Numbered from the stretch's first letter, positions 23,436-32,300 are shown. The stretch is DNA of 40,291 nt from Helicobacter sp. 16-1353 (GCF_003288815.1 NZ_NHYM01000015.1:1-40291); one strand, 5' to 3'. Numbers and translations: made by a program. Notes: generated by a model not told the origin, from the letters alone.

Positions 23436-24587
23436 ATGAACAAAAAAATAATATGTGGCTCGTTTGCTCTTGCTGGTTTATTTACTTTTGCTCAAGCAGC
23501 AGAATTTGACTTATATGGGCATTTTGGTGCAGCAGGACAAAAAAATACTAATTACAACGATAGCGATTATGCTGGAGCTAGTGCTTCTATTGGGTTTAAT
23601 GTATTTTTCACCAATGGAATCTCAATTGGATTAGGTGGTTGGGCTGCAATTCCTATATATGAAAATGTAAAAAATAATGCAGACCAAATCTATAAAGATA
23701 TTTTTGTATTAAGCGATGCTTATTTTGCCTATAATGGCGATATATTCAATATAGCACTTGGAAGATATGATACAAATAATATGGGATATGATTGGTTTAG
23801 CGGACACAATCAAGGTGTATCTTTAGGCTTCAATATAGGGAATTTTCTAAGTATTTGGGGATTGTATTCACATCAACAAGCATTCCAATTCCAACGATTT
23901 AATAGAGAAACATCTAGCCAAATTAATGCTTTGTGGAACTATAAAGGTCATTATGGATATTATAAAACAAATGAAGGCGGTGGTTTAAAAAGCAATAAAG
24001 AGCATTTTGCGGCAGCTGGTGTTGATGTAAAAATTGGTGAAGTATTTAGAATAACACCTTATGTTTATTTTGTAACAAATAACCTTACTGCTCCGGGTGG
24101 AACAGCCAAATTAACACTAGGAAGGCATAATGATTTATATTCTGATACGACATTAAAATATACACATGTAAGCCAAGTGGGTGCTCCAGATGGACATTTA
24201 CTTTTAGCTGACCAAGAGTTTGGCTATAGCTGGTTTAGAATAGGTGGTGGTTACTATAAGACAATAGATGCAGGTGCTGGAAGATTGACAGATTTTGGTG
24301 ATGATAGCCGATTCTATGGTGGAATCGTTGAAGCAAATGTTAATAATAGAGCAAGTGGCGGATACTATGGCTACGACCAATCAACTTGGTATGTATTTAC
24401 AGGTGCTAGACACGAAATGTTTAAATTCGACCTTTTATATGCAAATGGAGGCTATAAAGAGTTCTCAGCATTGCTTTCAATTACTTTATTTAAACATTTA
24501 GATTTTGGTGCTGGGTATGTTGATTTAGCAAATATAGAGAATAATAGAAGAAATTATGTTACAGGATTTGTTAAAGCAATTTGGTAA
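23436..24587 (+). CDS. Hof-type outer-membrane porin
   Basis: A 383-residue beta-barrel protein with a classical signal peptide (1-21, ending A-Q-A-A) and C-terminal strand ending V-K-A-I-W. Gly/aromatic-rich strands run throughout, e.g. D-L-Y-G-H-F-G near 25 and A-L-G-R-Y-D-T-N-N near 107. It is related in order and motifs to the His-rich protein at 8593 but lacks the histidine clusters. Hof/HP_OMP_2 proteins are Helicobacter-specific porin-like proteins. It is monocistronic: strong promoter before, hairpin terminator after. Confidence 0.88.
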   Translation: MNKKIICGSFALAGLFTFAQAAEFDLYGHFGAAGQKNTNYNDSDYAGASASIGFNVFFTNGISIGLGGWAAIPIYENVKNNADQIYKDIFVLSDAYFAYNGDIFNIALGRYDTNNMGYDWFSGHNQGVSLGFNIGNFLSIWGLYSHQQAFQFQRFNRETSSQINALWNYKGHYGYYKTNEGGGLKSNKEHFAAAGVDVKIGEVFRITPYVYFVTNNLTAPGGTAKLTLGRHNDLYSDTTLKYTHVSQVGAPDGHLLLADQEFGYSWFRIGGGYYKTIDAGAGRLTDFGDDSRFYGGIVEANVNNRASGGYYGYDQSTWYVFTGARHEMFKFDLLYANGGYKEFSALLSITLFKHLDFGAGYVDLANIENNRRNYVTGFVKAIW

Positions 24588-24602
24588 TTTGATATTATAA
24601 AC

Positions 24603-24633
24603 GCTATAAAGAAAGATTAGCTTTCTTTATAGC
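24603..24633 (+). terminator. Hairpin terminator after Hof-type gene
   Basis: The 13-base arms GCTATAAAGAAAG and CTTTCTTTATAGC pair perfectly around a 5-base loop, followed within 8 bases by a T-rich run. It sits 16 bases after the Hof-type stop and may also serve the convergent cytochrome gene. Confidence 0.85.
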
Positions 24634-24665
24634 TACTTCTCTTTTTAATCTTTTAATTTAAGGCT

Positions 24666-25019
24666 TCAATTTTTTGGTGGATTTAGGAATATATATAAAC
24701 TCACCATTTCAGATGCAGTTAGATTATATCTCGGCATAAATCCCTTTCCAGACTTTAGTCCTTGCTCGAATCTTGCGAATTTTAATCCAGTTATTTTTGG
24801 TGCAATGATTGGTTTTAATTTACCATTTTGTTTTATGTAGCTTATAATTGCCCCTTCTCCATTTTGTCCGTGGCATTTTATACAGCCGATATTTCGTGGA
24901 TTGTTATACAATGCTTTTCCATATTCATATTGCGTTAAAAACTCTTTTCTTTCTCCATCGGCATTGAGCATAGGAAATGAAAAAATTATCAAACAAAATA
25001 TTGATGAAATCTGTTTCAT
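24666..25019 (-). CDS. Small periplasmic c-type cytochrome
   Basis: 117 residues from the preferred start at 25019, which gives a signal peptide (M-K-Q-I-S-S-I-F, cleavage near L-N-A-D); an upstream in-frame ATG at 25061 would put 14 charged residues before it. The heme motif is C-I-K-C-H at 46-50 and Met95 in F-M-P-R-Y is the likely distal ligand. It resembles single-heme class I cytochromes such as c553 that carry electrons in the periplasm. Partner enzymes are not adjacent. Confidence 0.88.
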   Translation of the reverse strand: MKQISSIFCLIIFSFPMLNADGERKEFLTQYEYGKALYNNPRNIGCIKCHGQNGEGAIISYIKQNGKLKPIIAPKITGLKFARFEQGLKSGKGFMPRYNLTASEMVSLYIFLNPPKN

Positions 25020-25184
25020 ATGTTGAACCCTTTGAAATCTTTTGGTAGATTTATATATCAATAAAACTTATAATAATTTATTTCGTGCAATTCTAATTGA
25101 TTTTTTTTAAAATAATGCAAATAATTCAAAAATATTTTTATAAATATGGACTGAGCAGAATCTAAATTTTATTTAAAAATTCAT

Positions 25185-25190
25185 TATAAT
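25185..25190 (+). promoter_or_regulatory. Predicted -10 box for folD operon
   Basis: TATAAT lies 37 bases before the TTG start of folD, in the 208-base divergent region between the cytochrome gene and folD. A GAATC-containing segment precedes it near the -35 position. An AAGAGG ribosome site is at 25215-25220. Confidence 0.55.
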
Positions 25191-25227
25191 ACGAATTAAT
25201 AATTTATACAAGGTAAGAGGCTAGATT

Positions 25228-26109
25228 TTGGATAATAAAATTTTAGATGGACGAGCATTAAGCAAAGTTATAGAAGAGAGATTAACTTTAGAAGTAAATG
25301 AGATTAAAAGTCAAGGCATTTTCCCCAAGCTATGCGTGGTTTTAGTAGGCGATAATCCAGCCTCTCAAAGCTATGTAAAGATGAAAGCAAATGCCTGTAA
25401 GCGTGTGGGGATAGAATCCCAGCTTTTGCATTTTGGGGAAAATACGAGCCAAGATGAGCTTTTAGCCACGCTAGATTCCCTAAATAGCGATAAAAGCGTG
25501 AATGGCATTTTAGTCCAGCTCCCGCTCCCAAGCCACATTGATACGAATCTAATCTTAGAAAAAATCGCTGTTGAGAAAGATGTAGATGGATTCCACCCTT
25601 ATAATGTGGGGCAGTTGCTAATTGGCGGTGATTTTGCCCCAGATTCTCTAAATGCGTGTTTTGCTCCAGCTACGCCACTTGGCGTTATGTTGCTTTTGAA
25701 GCACTACAATATCGATGTTAGGAGCAAAGATGTAACCATAATCGGCGCTAGTAATATCGTAGGGAAGCCCCTAAGCTCCCTTATGCTAAATGCTGGGGCG
25801 AGTGTGAGTATCTGCCACATATTAACTAAAGACTTAAAAGCCCACACGATAAATGCAGATATCATCTGCGTTGGCGTCGGCAAGGTCAATTTGCTAACTA
25901 GCGATATGATAAAAAATGGTGCGATTATCATTGATATTGGTATTAATAAGCTTCCTAACGGGGCAATCGTGGGCGATGTGGATTATGAAAATGTCGCAAA
26001 AAAATGCTCTTTTATCACGCCAGTTCCCGGCGGTGTGGGTCCTATGACGATTAGTGCCTTACTCCAAAATACCATCAAATCCGCCAAAATCCAAAACCAA
26101 AGGCTATAA
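25228..26109 (+). CDS. folD: Methylene-THF dehydrogenase/cyclohydrolase FolD
   Basis: Bifunctional one-carbon enzyme interconverting methylene-, methenyl- and formyl-tetrahydrofolate. Motifs: S-Y-V-K (about 49-52, catalytic Lys region), V-Q-L-P-L-P, D-V-D-G-F-H-P, T-P-L-G-V, the NADP site G-A-S-N-I-V-G-K-P and the terminal P-V-P-G-G-V-G-P-M-T. Length 293. The start is TTG at 25228, 7 bases after AAGAGG. Its stop abuts the lepB ATG directly. It opens a plus-strand block in the order I recall for H. pylori folD-lepB-M50-rpiB. Confidence 0.96.
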   Translation: MDNKILDGRALSKVIEERLTLEVNEIKSQGIFPKLCVVLVGDNPASQSYVKMKANACKRVGIESQLLHFGENTSQDELLATLDSLNSDKSVNGILVQLPLPSHIDTNLILEKIAVEKDVDGFHPYNVGQLLIGGDFAPDSLNACFAPATPLGVMLLLKHYNIDVRSKDVTIIGASNIVGKPLSSLMLNAGASVSICHILTKDLKAHTINADIICVGVGKVNLLTSDMIKNGAIIIDIGINKLPNGAIVGDVDYENVAKKCSFITPVPGGVGPMTISALLQNTIKSAKIQNQRL

Positions 26110-27111
26110 ATGAAGTTCTTACGCTCAATCTACCGCTTTTCGACCACTTGGGTTGGCACGATAATTATCGTCTTGCTTGTGATATTTTTCATCGCCCAAG
26201 CCTTCATAATCCCAAGTCGCTCAATGGTAAATACCCTATACGAGGGCGATATGCTCTTTGTGAAAAAATTCTCATACGGGATTCCAATCCCTAGAATCCC
26301 ATGGGTAGAAATCCCCGTTTTCCCAGATATTAATGATAACGGACATATTATAGAGGGAGAGCGACCAAAAAGGGGCGAGATAGTGATATTTATCCCGCCA
26401 CATGTGGAAAAAACCTATTTTGTCAAACGCACATTTGCCACTGGTGGCGATGAGGTCATTATGGCAGAAGATGGGCTGTATCTGCGTCCAGCTGGGGGCG
26501 ATAGCGAGATAGAGGCACAATTTGGCGAGGCAGAGACTAAGATAATTATGGGGAAAAAGTTTATCCACAATCCATATATGAATAAATATGCTGGAATCCA
26601 CTACGGAAGCGAGCCTGTAGCCTATGAGCTATTAAATAAATTCGCACTTCATAACGCCGGGGCGATGAGTGCATTTAGCGAGAATGGCGAGGTTTATTTC
26701 TATTATAAGGTCGAGGACGACCACTTTTTTATGGTTGGGGATAATCGCGATGGGAGCGAAGATTCCCGTTTTTGGGGGAGTGTGGCGTATCGCAATATCA
26801 TTGGCTCTCCGTGGTTTATCTACTTTAGCCTAAATTTACAAAATAGCGATGAATCTAAACTAGATTCTAAAAATCTCTATAAAATCCGCTGGGAGCGAAT
26901 GTTTAAAGGGGTTGAAGGCATAGAAAAACTAGCTATAAAAAATGCGGAATCTGGCAAGTTTAAAGAATCCGGAGAATCCGCGAATTTCGGCGAACTTGGG
27001 GAATCTAGGAAATCTGCGGAATCTACGAATCTTAGAGATTCCGGCAAATCTATAGACCCAAACTCTAAAGAATCCAAAATGCAAGATTTTATGGATTCTA
27101 ATCCTAATTAA
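26110..27111 (+). CDS. lepB: Signal peptidase I with low-complexity C-terminal tail
   Basis: Type I signal peptidase that cleaves exported preproteins at the outer face of the inner membrane. An N-terminal membrane helix (about 12-34) leads into P-S-R-S-M-V with nucleophile Ser38, then F-V-K-R with general-base Lys106, and box E as G-D-N-R-D-G-S-E-D-S-R. The catalytic domain ends near residue 280. About 50 further residues are Glu/Ser/Gly/Lys-rich, encoded by GAATC/GATTC repeats, and are absent from ordinary LepB. The tail should be periplasmic or fold back; its role is unknown. Confidence 0.94.
   Translation: MKFLRSIYRFSTTWVGTIIIVLLVIFFIAQAFIIPSRSMVNTLYEGDMLFVKKFSYGIPIPRIPWVEIPVFPDINDNGHIIEGERPKRGEIVIFIPPHVEKTYFVKRTFATGGDEVIMAEDGLYLRPAGGDSEIEAQFGEAETKIIMGKKFIHNPYMNKYAGIHYGSEPVAYELLNKFALHNAGAMSAFSENGEVYFYYKVEDDHFFMVGDNRDGSEDSRFWGSVAYRNIIGSPWFIYFSLNLQNSDESKLDSKNLYKIRWERMFKGVEGIEKLAIKNAESGKFKESGESANFGELGESRKSAESTNLRDSGKSIDPNSKESKMQDFMDSNPN
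26947..27098. repeat. GAATC/GATTC-dense tract at lepB 3' end
   Basis: At least eight GAATC/GATTC units in about 150 bases are read mainly as Glu-Ser or Asp-Ser, forming the extra tail of LepB. Confidence 0.85.
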
Positions 27112-27131
27112 AAAAATGTAAAAGTAAAAAA

Positions 27132-27779
27132 ATGGATATAAATATCATCAATATTATTGCGATGTTTATCGCCCTTTTGGTGGCAATTATCGGGCATGAG
27201 ATTATGCATGGATATTTAGCGCTTTATTATGGTGATAATACCGCAAAACTCTTGGGGCGACTAAATATAAATCCAATTAGGCACATCGATATAGTCGGCT
27301 CAATCATCTTGCCACTGGGACTTTTTCTGCTAAATGCGCCATTTTTATTTGGCTGGGCGAAGCCAGTCCCAGTAAATATTCGCCAAGTTATAAACAATGG
27401 CGGATATACCGCTGCAATCGTGGTTTCACTGGCTGGAATTGCGTATAATTTGACCTTAGCATTAATCGCCGCAATTTTAATAAAAATGGCGATAGTCCCA
27501 CCAAATGGGCTGTTTGGCGCGGTTTTCTACACGCTATTAATAAACCTTGTGATTTATAATGTAATCTTGGCGGTTTTTAATCTCTTACCAATCCCGCCAC
27601 TCGATGGCTCCCAAGCACTAGGCTATTTATCGCTAAAGCTAAATAGCTCGGCAATACCGCGCTTTTTCAATAAAATTGAGCGATTTGGAATCTTGATTTT
27701 AATGGGGATTTTGCTATTTTTAGGGCAGTTTTTATTCGTGCCAATAAGGGGCTTAATCAACATTTTACTAGGTGCATAA
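27132..27779 (+). CDS. M50-family (site-2-protease-like) membrane metallopeptidase
   Basis: A 215-residue polytopic inner-membrane protein. The zinc motif H-E-I-M-H is at 22-26 in the first helices and the second ligand motif N-L-L-P-I-P-P-L-D-G is near 150-159, as in small M50B proteases. Such proteases cut within the membrane, but the substrate is unknown. It follows lepB by 20 bases and precedes rpiB, matching the H. pylori block. Confidence 0.92.
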   Translation: MDINIINIIAMFIALLVAIIGHEIMHGYLALYYGDNTAKLLGRLNINPIRHIDIVGSIILPLGLFLLNAPFLFGWAKPVPVNIRQVINNGGYTAAIVVSLAGIAYNLTLALIAAILIKMAIVPPNGLFGAVFYTLLINLVIYNVILAVFNLLPIPPLDGSQALGYLSLKLNSSAIPRFFNKIERFGILILMGILLFLGQFLFVPIRGLINILLGA

Positions 27780-27809
27780 TGCATTCAAATTTGTTTAAAA
27801 GGGGTTTAA

Positions 27810-28388
27810 ATGACTTGTATTATCGGTAGCGACCACGCTGGGCGGAATCTAGCAAATGAGATTGTGGAGTTTTTAGCGGAGTTTGAACCAAAAGAGGCGG
27901 ATTTGAAAATAGATTCTAGTTTGCAAATAGATTCCTTGCAAAACAAGATTAAAATTATTAAATTTATCCCAGAATCTGGGCTTAAGGTGGATTATCCGGA
28001 TTTTGCAAAACTCGTATGCGAGGAAGTAAAAAAACGGAATCTAGAATCCAGCAAGATTCAATCGCAAAATACAGAATCTAAGAATCTAGATTCTGCGGAT
28101 TTGAGCGGAGAATCTCCCAAATTAAATGCATTTGGAATCTTGGTTTGCGGAAGTGGCATTGGAATGGAAATTAGTGCAAATAAATGTAGCGGAATTAGGG
28201 CGGCAAACTGCGTAAATGAATATATGGCAAAATACGCTAGGCGGCATAATAATGCGAATGTGCTATGTTTAGGAGAGCGGATTGTGGGCGTTGGGCTGGG
28301 GCTAGACATCGTGGAGGCATTTTTAAATGCCGAGTTTGAGGGCGGTCGCCACGAAATTCGAGTAGATAAGATTAATTTATTAGATTAA
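27810..28388 (+). CDS. rpiB: Ribose-5-phosphate isomerase B with internal insertion
   Basis: Pentose-phosphate isomerase interconverting ribose-5-P and ribulose-5-P. N-terminal G-S-D-H-A-G-R carries the conserved Asp8-His9, then V-D-Y-P-D-F, V-C-G-S-G-I-G with the catalytic Cys (about 112), R-A-A-N-C and the C-terminal A-R-R-H-N-N-A-N. At 192 residues it is about 40 longer than typical. The excess lies in two low-complexity stretches (about 29-58 and 75-103) rich in Ser, Asp, Glu and Lys, flanking the V-D-Y-P-D-F segment and coded by GATTC-rich DNA. Confidence 0.93.
   Translation: MTCIIGSDHAGRNLANEIVEFLAEFEPKEADLKIDSSLQIDSLQNKIKIIKFIPESGLKVDYPDFAKLVCEEVKKRNLESSKIQSQNTESKNLDSADLSGESPKLNAFGILVCGSGIGMEISANKCSGIRAANCVNEYMAKYARRHNNANVLCLGERIVGVGLGLDIVEAFLNAEFEGGRHEIRVDKINLLD
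27912..28114. repeat. GATTC/GAATC-dense tract inside rpiB
   Basis: Two groups of GATTC/GAATC units flank the V-D-Y-P-D-F codons. They coincide with protein segments that typical RpiB lacks. Confidence 0.82.
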
Positions 28389-28395
28389 TTTCAAG

Positions 28396-29211
28396 ATGAC
28401 AAAATTTTCTTTTAGCAAAGAAGCAAAAAATTATTTAGTTTATTCTCAACTCCAAAATAAGATTGCAAAAGATTTACTTTCGAAATCTATGAATAAAGAT
28501 ATTAAAAGAATATTAGATTTAGGCGCAGGAAGTGGCAATATAGCTAGAAATTTGACATATAATATTGATTATTTCTTAGGAATCGATAGTGCGGAATCTA
28601 TGCTTTTATTGCATCCTACAAACCTATCAAATATCAAGCTTTTAGAGCTTAGGAAAATGGATTTTGAGGATTATGAATTTAGCGAAAAATTTGATTTAAT
28701 AATCGCCTCCTCCTCGCTCCACTGGGCGAAGAATCTAGAATCTATTTTTCAAAAAATCGCAGATTCTGCATTCCAAAACAAGGGAGATTCTAAAGCGGAA
28801 TCTATACTTAAAAATGTGGAATCTAAAGCAGATTCCACATTAGATTCCACGCTAGATTCCACCCCAAATGACCACAAAAATCCGGCAAATCCAAAACTTG
28901 CCTTTAGCTTTTTTACTGCTAAAAGCTTGGAAACTTTGCATAATTTCCTAGGCACGAAATCGCCACTAAGAAGCTCTTTTGAGATTGAAATCCTATTGAA
29001 AAAGTATTTTATTGGCGAGATAGAAATCCAAAAGATAACAAAAACTTTTGATAATAAAAATGACTTATTGGCACATTTGAAAAATAGCGGTTTGCTTGGC
29101 GGTGGGAATCTCCCCTTTAGAGCGAAAAAAAAGCTAAAATTCGATATTCCATTTTTGGAGCTTTCCTATGAAGTTTTATTTTTCATCGGGGAAGCGAAGC
29201 AAAAAAATTAA
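28396..29211 (+). CDS. BioC-like malonyl-ACP O-methyltransferase with insertion
   Basis: A 271-residue SAM-dependent methyltransferase. The opening [10 protein letters not shown] and Q-L-Q-N-K-I-A fit the BioC start; motif I is [10 protein letters not shown] (about 41-50), followed by L-G-I-D-S-A-E-S and [17 protein letters not shown] resembles the BioC segment after the core. BioC methylates malonyl-ACP to start pimelate synthesis for biotin, fitting the presence of bioD. A GATTC-encoded stretch (about residues 114-160: D-S-K-A-E-S ..., T-L-D-S-T-L-D-S-T) interrupts the fold between strands. An alternative is another small-molecule methyltransferase. Confidence 0.72.
   Translation: MTKFSFSKEAKNYLVYSQLQNKIAKDLLSKSMNKDIKRILDLGAGSGNIARNLTYNIDYFLGIDSAESMLLLHPTNLSNIKLLELRKMDFEDYEFSEKFDLIIASSSLHWAKNLESIFQKIADSAFQNKGDSKAESILKNVESKADSTLDSTLDSTPNDHKNPANPKLAFSFFTAKSLETLHNFLGTKSPLRSSFEIEILLKKYFIGEIEIQKITKTFDNKNDLLAHLKNSGLLGGGNLPFRAKKKLKFDIPFLELSYEVLFFIGEAKQKN
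28731..28859. repeat. GATTC/GAATC-dense tract inside bioC-like gene
   Basis: I count five GATTC and four GAATC in about 130 bases, including two consecutive 12-base units reading S-T-L-D. It encodes the extra loop. Confidence 0.85.
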
Positions 29212-29227
29212 TAAAAAAGGTAGAAAA

Positions 29228-30214
29228 TTGAGTAAAAAAGCGGTGTTTTCGGGCATTCAGCCCACTGGCAATATTCATCTTGGGAATTATTTGGGGGCGA
29301 TTAGGAACTGGGTAAATATGCAAGATTTGTATGAAAATATCTTTTGCGTGGTGAATTCCCACGCTATTACCATTCGCCAGAATCCAGCCGAGCTGCGTGA
29401 AAAAACGCTAGATTTAGCCTGTATGCTGGTGGCGTGTGGGATAAGCCCGGAGAAATCGAGCCTTTTTATCCAAAGCGAAGTGGATTTTCACCCCGCACTA
29501 GCGTGGATTTTAGATTGCAATATTTTTATGGGCGATATGAGTAGAATGACGCAGTTCAAGGATAAATCGCAGAAAAATCCTAAAAATATCAATGTGGGGC
29601 TTTTCAACTACCCCGCGCTTATGGCAGCGGACATCTTGCTATATCAAGTCGATTTTGTCCCAGTGGGCGAAGACCAAAAGCAGCATATCGAGCTAACGCG
29701 TGATGTGGCGATGCGATTTAACCGCGATTTTGGGGAGTGCTTTAAGGTGCCCGAGCCACTTATTTTAGAATCTGGAGCTAGGATTATGGGGCTTGATGAC
29801 CCAAATTCCAAGATGAGTAAGTCTGCCACGGGGAAAAATCACGCTATTTTCTTGCTAGATTCCCCGGATATTATTGCTTCAAAAATCAAAAAGGCTACGA
29901 CGGATTCTAATAGCGAAATCGTCTTTGATAAGAGCCGAGCGGGGCTTTATAATCTCCTAAGTATCTATGAGATTTTAAGCAAAAAAGATAGGGGGAGCAT
30001 TGAAGCTGAATTTAATGGCAAGGGCTATGGGGTCTTTAAAAATGCCCTTTCTGAGGTCGTCATAGAGAGCCTAAAGCCCATTAGAGAATCTTACTTGCGA
30101 CTAAAAAGCAACGAGGATTATATCCGCAAAATCCTAAACGAGGGCTTAGAGAGCGTAAAGCCCAAAGCCGAAGCAACCTATAATAGGGCAAAAGAGCTGA
30201 TTGGGCTGGTGTGA
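29228..30214 (+). CDS. trpS: Tryptophanyl-tRNA synthetase
   Basis: Class I synthetase charging tRNA-Trp. From TTG 29228 the protein is 328 residues and begins [14 protein letters not shown], the normal TrpS N-terminus; the HIGH-like signature is N-I-H-L-G-N-Y-L-G and the KMSKS motif appears as K-M-S-K-S. An in-frame ATG at 29168 lies inside the preceding gene and would add 20 basic residues of no known role, so I prefer the TTG, which has AAAAGGT upstream. It is not in this block in H. pylori as I recall it. Confidence 0.93.
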   Translation: MSKKAVFSGIQPTGNIHLGNYLGAIRNWVNMQDLYENIFCVVNSHAITIRQNPAELREKTLDLACMLVACGISPEKSSLFIQSEVDFHPALAWILDCNIFMGDMSRMTQFKDKSQKNPKNINVGLFNYPALMAADILLYQVDFVPVGEDQKQHIELTRDVAMRFNRDFGECFKVPEPLILESGARIMGLDDPNSKMSKSATGKNHAIFLLDSPDIIASKIKKATTDSNSEIVFDKSRAGLYNLLSIYEILSKKDRGSIEAEFNGKGYGVFKNALSEVVIESLKPIRESYLRLKSNEDYIRKILNEGLESVKPKAEATYNRAKELIGLV

Positions 30215-30230
30215 AGATTGTGATGAATAA

Positions 30231-30359
30231 GATTTTATTAAAATTATAAGTAGCTCTAATGCTGAGTTTATCGCCAAAAATAAATTAGAGTATAGAGATA
30301 AAATCTACTTGATTTTTGGGCGAGAAAATGACAAATATCATAAAAAAATCCTATCGTAA
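30231..30359 (+). pseudogene. Open fragment overlapping methyltransferase start
   Basis: A 42-codon frame without a start runs from just after a stop at 30228-30230 to TAA at 30357-30359. It reads A-E-F-I-A-K-N-K-L-E-Y-R-D-K then I-Y-L-I-F-G-R-E-N-D-K-Y-H. It overlaps the methyltransferase start by 32 bases, the arrangement often seen when a nuclease gene ends over its methyltransferase gene. I suspect the tail of a deleted restriction-endonuclease gene; no motif proves it. Confidence 0.35.
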
Positions 30360-31236
30360 ATCGCCACTTAATTACATTGGTGGAAAATATAAGCTTCTGC
30401 CACAGATTCTGCCACTTTTTCCAAAAGAGATGGATATTTTCTTGGATTTATTTTGCGGTGGGCTAAATGTGGCGTTAAATATCGATAAAATCGCACATTG
30501 CAAGGAAATTATTTGTAATGATAATCTAATCTATCTAATTGAGCTTTATAGATTTTTGCAAAATAATAGTTTAGATTCCACACTTAACGACATAGAAAAT
30601 ATCATAAAAAAATACAATCTAAATTTACACAATAAGCAAGGCTATCTTGCCCTAAGGGACGCTTATAACGCCGATAAATCCCCGCTTATGCTTTTTACTT
30701 TAATCGCATTTGGTTTTAATCATCAAATCCGCTTTAATAACTCACATCATTTTAATACGCTATTTGGGGAAAATCGCTCTAGTTTTAATAATAATATGAA
30801 GCAAAATCTAGTTGATTTTATAGTATTTTTACAAGAGAAAAATATTAGATTCTGCTCTTTTGATTTTATGCAAAGCTTAACTCTCTCAAATCTCACAAAT
30901 AAAAGTTTTGTATATGCTGACCCGCCATACTTTATCGCCAAAGGGACTTATAATGACGGCAAACGCTGCTTTAGTGGCTGGAATGAAATCTTAGAATCTA
31001 AGCTTTTAGAATCTCTTAAAAAATTAGATTCTAAACATATTAAATTTGCCTTATCAAATGTGCTTATTCACAAAAATAATGAAAATAGAATCCTAAAACA
31101 TTGGATAGAAGTAAATAATTTTAATGTGTATTATTTAAGCTCAAATTACACGAACTCAAACTATCAAGCAAAGCATAAAAACGCCACCCAAACGCAAGAG
31201 ATTCTAGTAACAAACTATAAAGCGAGTTTATTTTAA
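30328..31236 (+). CDS. D12-class adenine DNA methyltransferase 1
   Basis: 302 residues from ATG 30328 (an upstream TTG at 30316 is less likely). Dam-type D12 N6-adenine methyltransferase: S-P-L-N-Y-I-G-G-K-Y-K (about 12-22) and L-F-C-G-G-L-N-V form the SAM site (motifs X and I), and A-D-P-P-Y-F is the catalytic motif IV. Q-T-Q-E-I-L-V-T-N-Y closes the domain. Target sequence unknown. It overlaps the next methyltransferase by one base (TAATG), suggesting a matched pair that modifies the two strands of an asymmetric site. No nuclease gene is visible on either side. Confidence 0.9.
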   Translation: MTNIIKKSYRKSPLNYIGGKYKLLPQILPLFPKEMDIFLDLFCGGLNVALNIDKIAHCKEIICNDNLIYLIELYRFLQNNSLDSTLNDIENIIKKYNLNLHNKQGYLALRDAYNADKSPLMLFTLIAFGFNHQIRFNNSHHFNTLFGENRSSFNNNMKQNLVDFIVFLQEKNIRFCSFDFMQSLTLSNLTNKSFVYADPPYFIAKGTYNDGKRCFSGWNEILESKLLESLKKLDSKHIKFALSNVLIHKNNENRILKHWIEVNNFNVYYLSSNYTNSNYQAKHKNATQTQEILVTNYKASLF

Positions 31237-32300
31237 TGCGATTTATTGGCAATAAGGAAAATCTAGTCGCTAGAATTTATAGCGTTTTGCAACAGCATAA
31301 AGCTATTTCGCAAGATTCTAACTTTTTTGATTTATTTGCTGGGAGTGCGAGTGTGGGGCGATTTTTTAAATCAAATGGATTTTCGGTTTATAGCTGTGAT
31401 TTGCTTTATTTTTCCTATTGTTTGCAAATGGCATATTTGGCAAATAACACCAAGCCTAGATTTGAAAATCTAAAAGATATTTTTAAAAAGCCAGATTCCA
31501 CTCTTTTTAGTTCTCCATATGCCCAAGTTTTAGAATTTCTAAACGCACTAAAACCCCAAAAAGGCTTTATATATGAGAACTATTCCTCAAGTGGCACGAA
31601 AGATTTAAGTAAACCTAGAATGTATTTTAGCGATGAAAATGCCAGTAAAATAGATGCTATAAGACTACAAATAGAAGAGTGGAAAATCCAAGATAAAATC
31701 ACCAAGCAAGAGTATTTTATACTTTTAGCTACGCTGATAGAATCTGTCTCATATTTTGCTAATGTGGCGGGAGTGTATGCGGCATTTTGCAAAAAATGGG
31801 ATAAAAGGGCGTTAAAAGATTTTAGATTAAAAGAAATAAATTTGATAGAAAGCAATAAAGAACATCGTTGCTTTTGTGGGGATTCTATTAAATTATTAGA
31901 GAGTTTTAAGGATAAGATTTTTGATATTTTATACATAGACCCGCCTTATAATCACCGCCAATATGCACCAAACTATCACTTAATCGAAACAATAGCAAGA
32001 TATGATAGCCCAAAGATTCGTGGCGTGGCTGGTATTAGAGAGTGGGCGGAGCAGAAATCGAATTTTTGTAATAAGAAACTAGCACTAAACGAGCTAGAAA
32101 AGATTGTGAAAATCAATAATTATAAAATCTTGATTTTAAGCTATAGTAGCGAGGGCTTGATGAATAAAGATTCTATTGATGAAGTTCTTAAATCCGCTGG
32201 CAATGTGGCTTTTACACAGACTTGCTACCCTAGATTTAAAAGTAACGCAAATAATGGCACAAGATTTATAAGCGAATATCTGTGGATTTTGGAAAAATGA
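31236..32300 (+). CDS. D12-class adenine DNA methyltransferase 2
   Basis: A 354-residue second D12-type methyltransferase, divergent from the first. R-F-I-G-N-K-E-N-L (2-10) and D-L-F-A-G-S-A-S-V-G (about 33-42) form the SAM site; I-D-P-P-Y-N-H-R-Q-Y is motif IV. The Y-N-H-R-Q-Y-A-P-N-Y-H extension is found in a subgroup of type II/IIS modification enzymes. Start and stop are clear and it is coupled to the preceding gene. After it, 187 AT-rich bases contain no nuclease gene. Confidence 0.9.
   Translation: MRFIGNKENLVARIYSVLQQHKAISQDSNFFDLFAGSASVGRFFKSNGFSVYSCDLLYFSYCLQMAYLANNTKPRFENLKDIFKKPDSTLFSSPYAQVLEFLNALKPQKGFIYENYSSSGTKDLSKPRMYFSDENASKIDAIRLQIEEWKIQDKITKQEYFILLATLIESVSYFANVAGVYAAFCKKWDKRALKDFRLKEINLIESNKEHRCFCGDSIKLLESFKDKIFDILYIDPPYNHRQYAPNYHLIETIARYDSPKIRGVAGIREWAEQKSNFCNKKLALNELEKIVKINNYKILILSYSSEGLMNKDSIDEVLKSAGNVAFTQTCYPRFKSNANNGTRFISEYLWILEK

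Noticed and set aside
25020-25061. Upstream start for the cytochrome gene
   Set aside because: It would place a charged 14-residue stretch before an otherwise proper signal peptide.
29168-29227. ATG start for trpS at 29168
   Set aside because: It lies inside the bioC-like gene, and the added residues have no counterpart in TrpS. TTG at 29228 gives the normal N-terminus.
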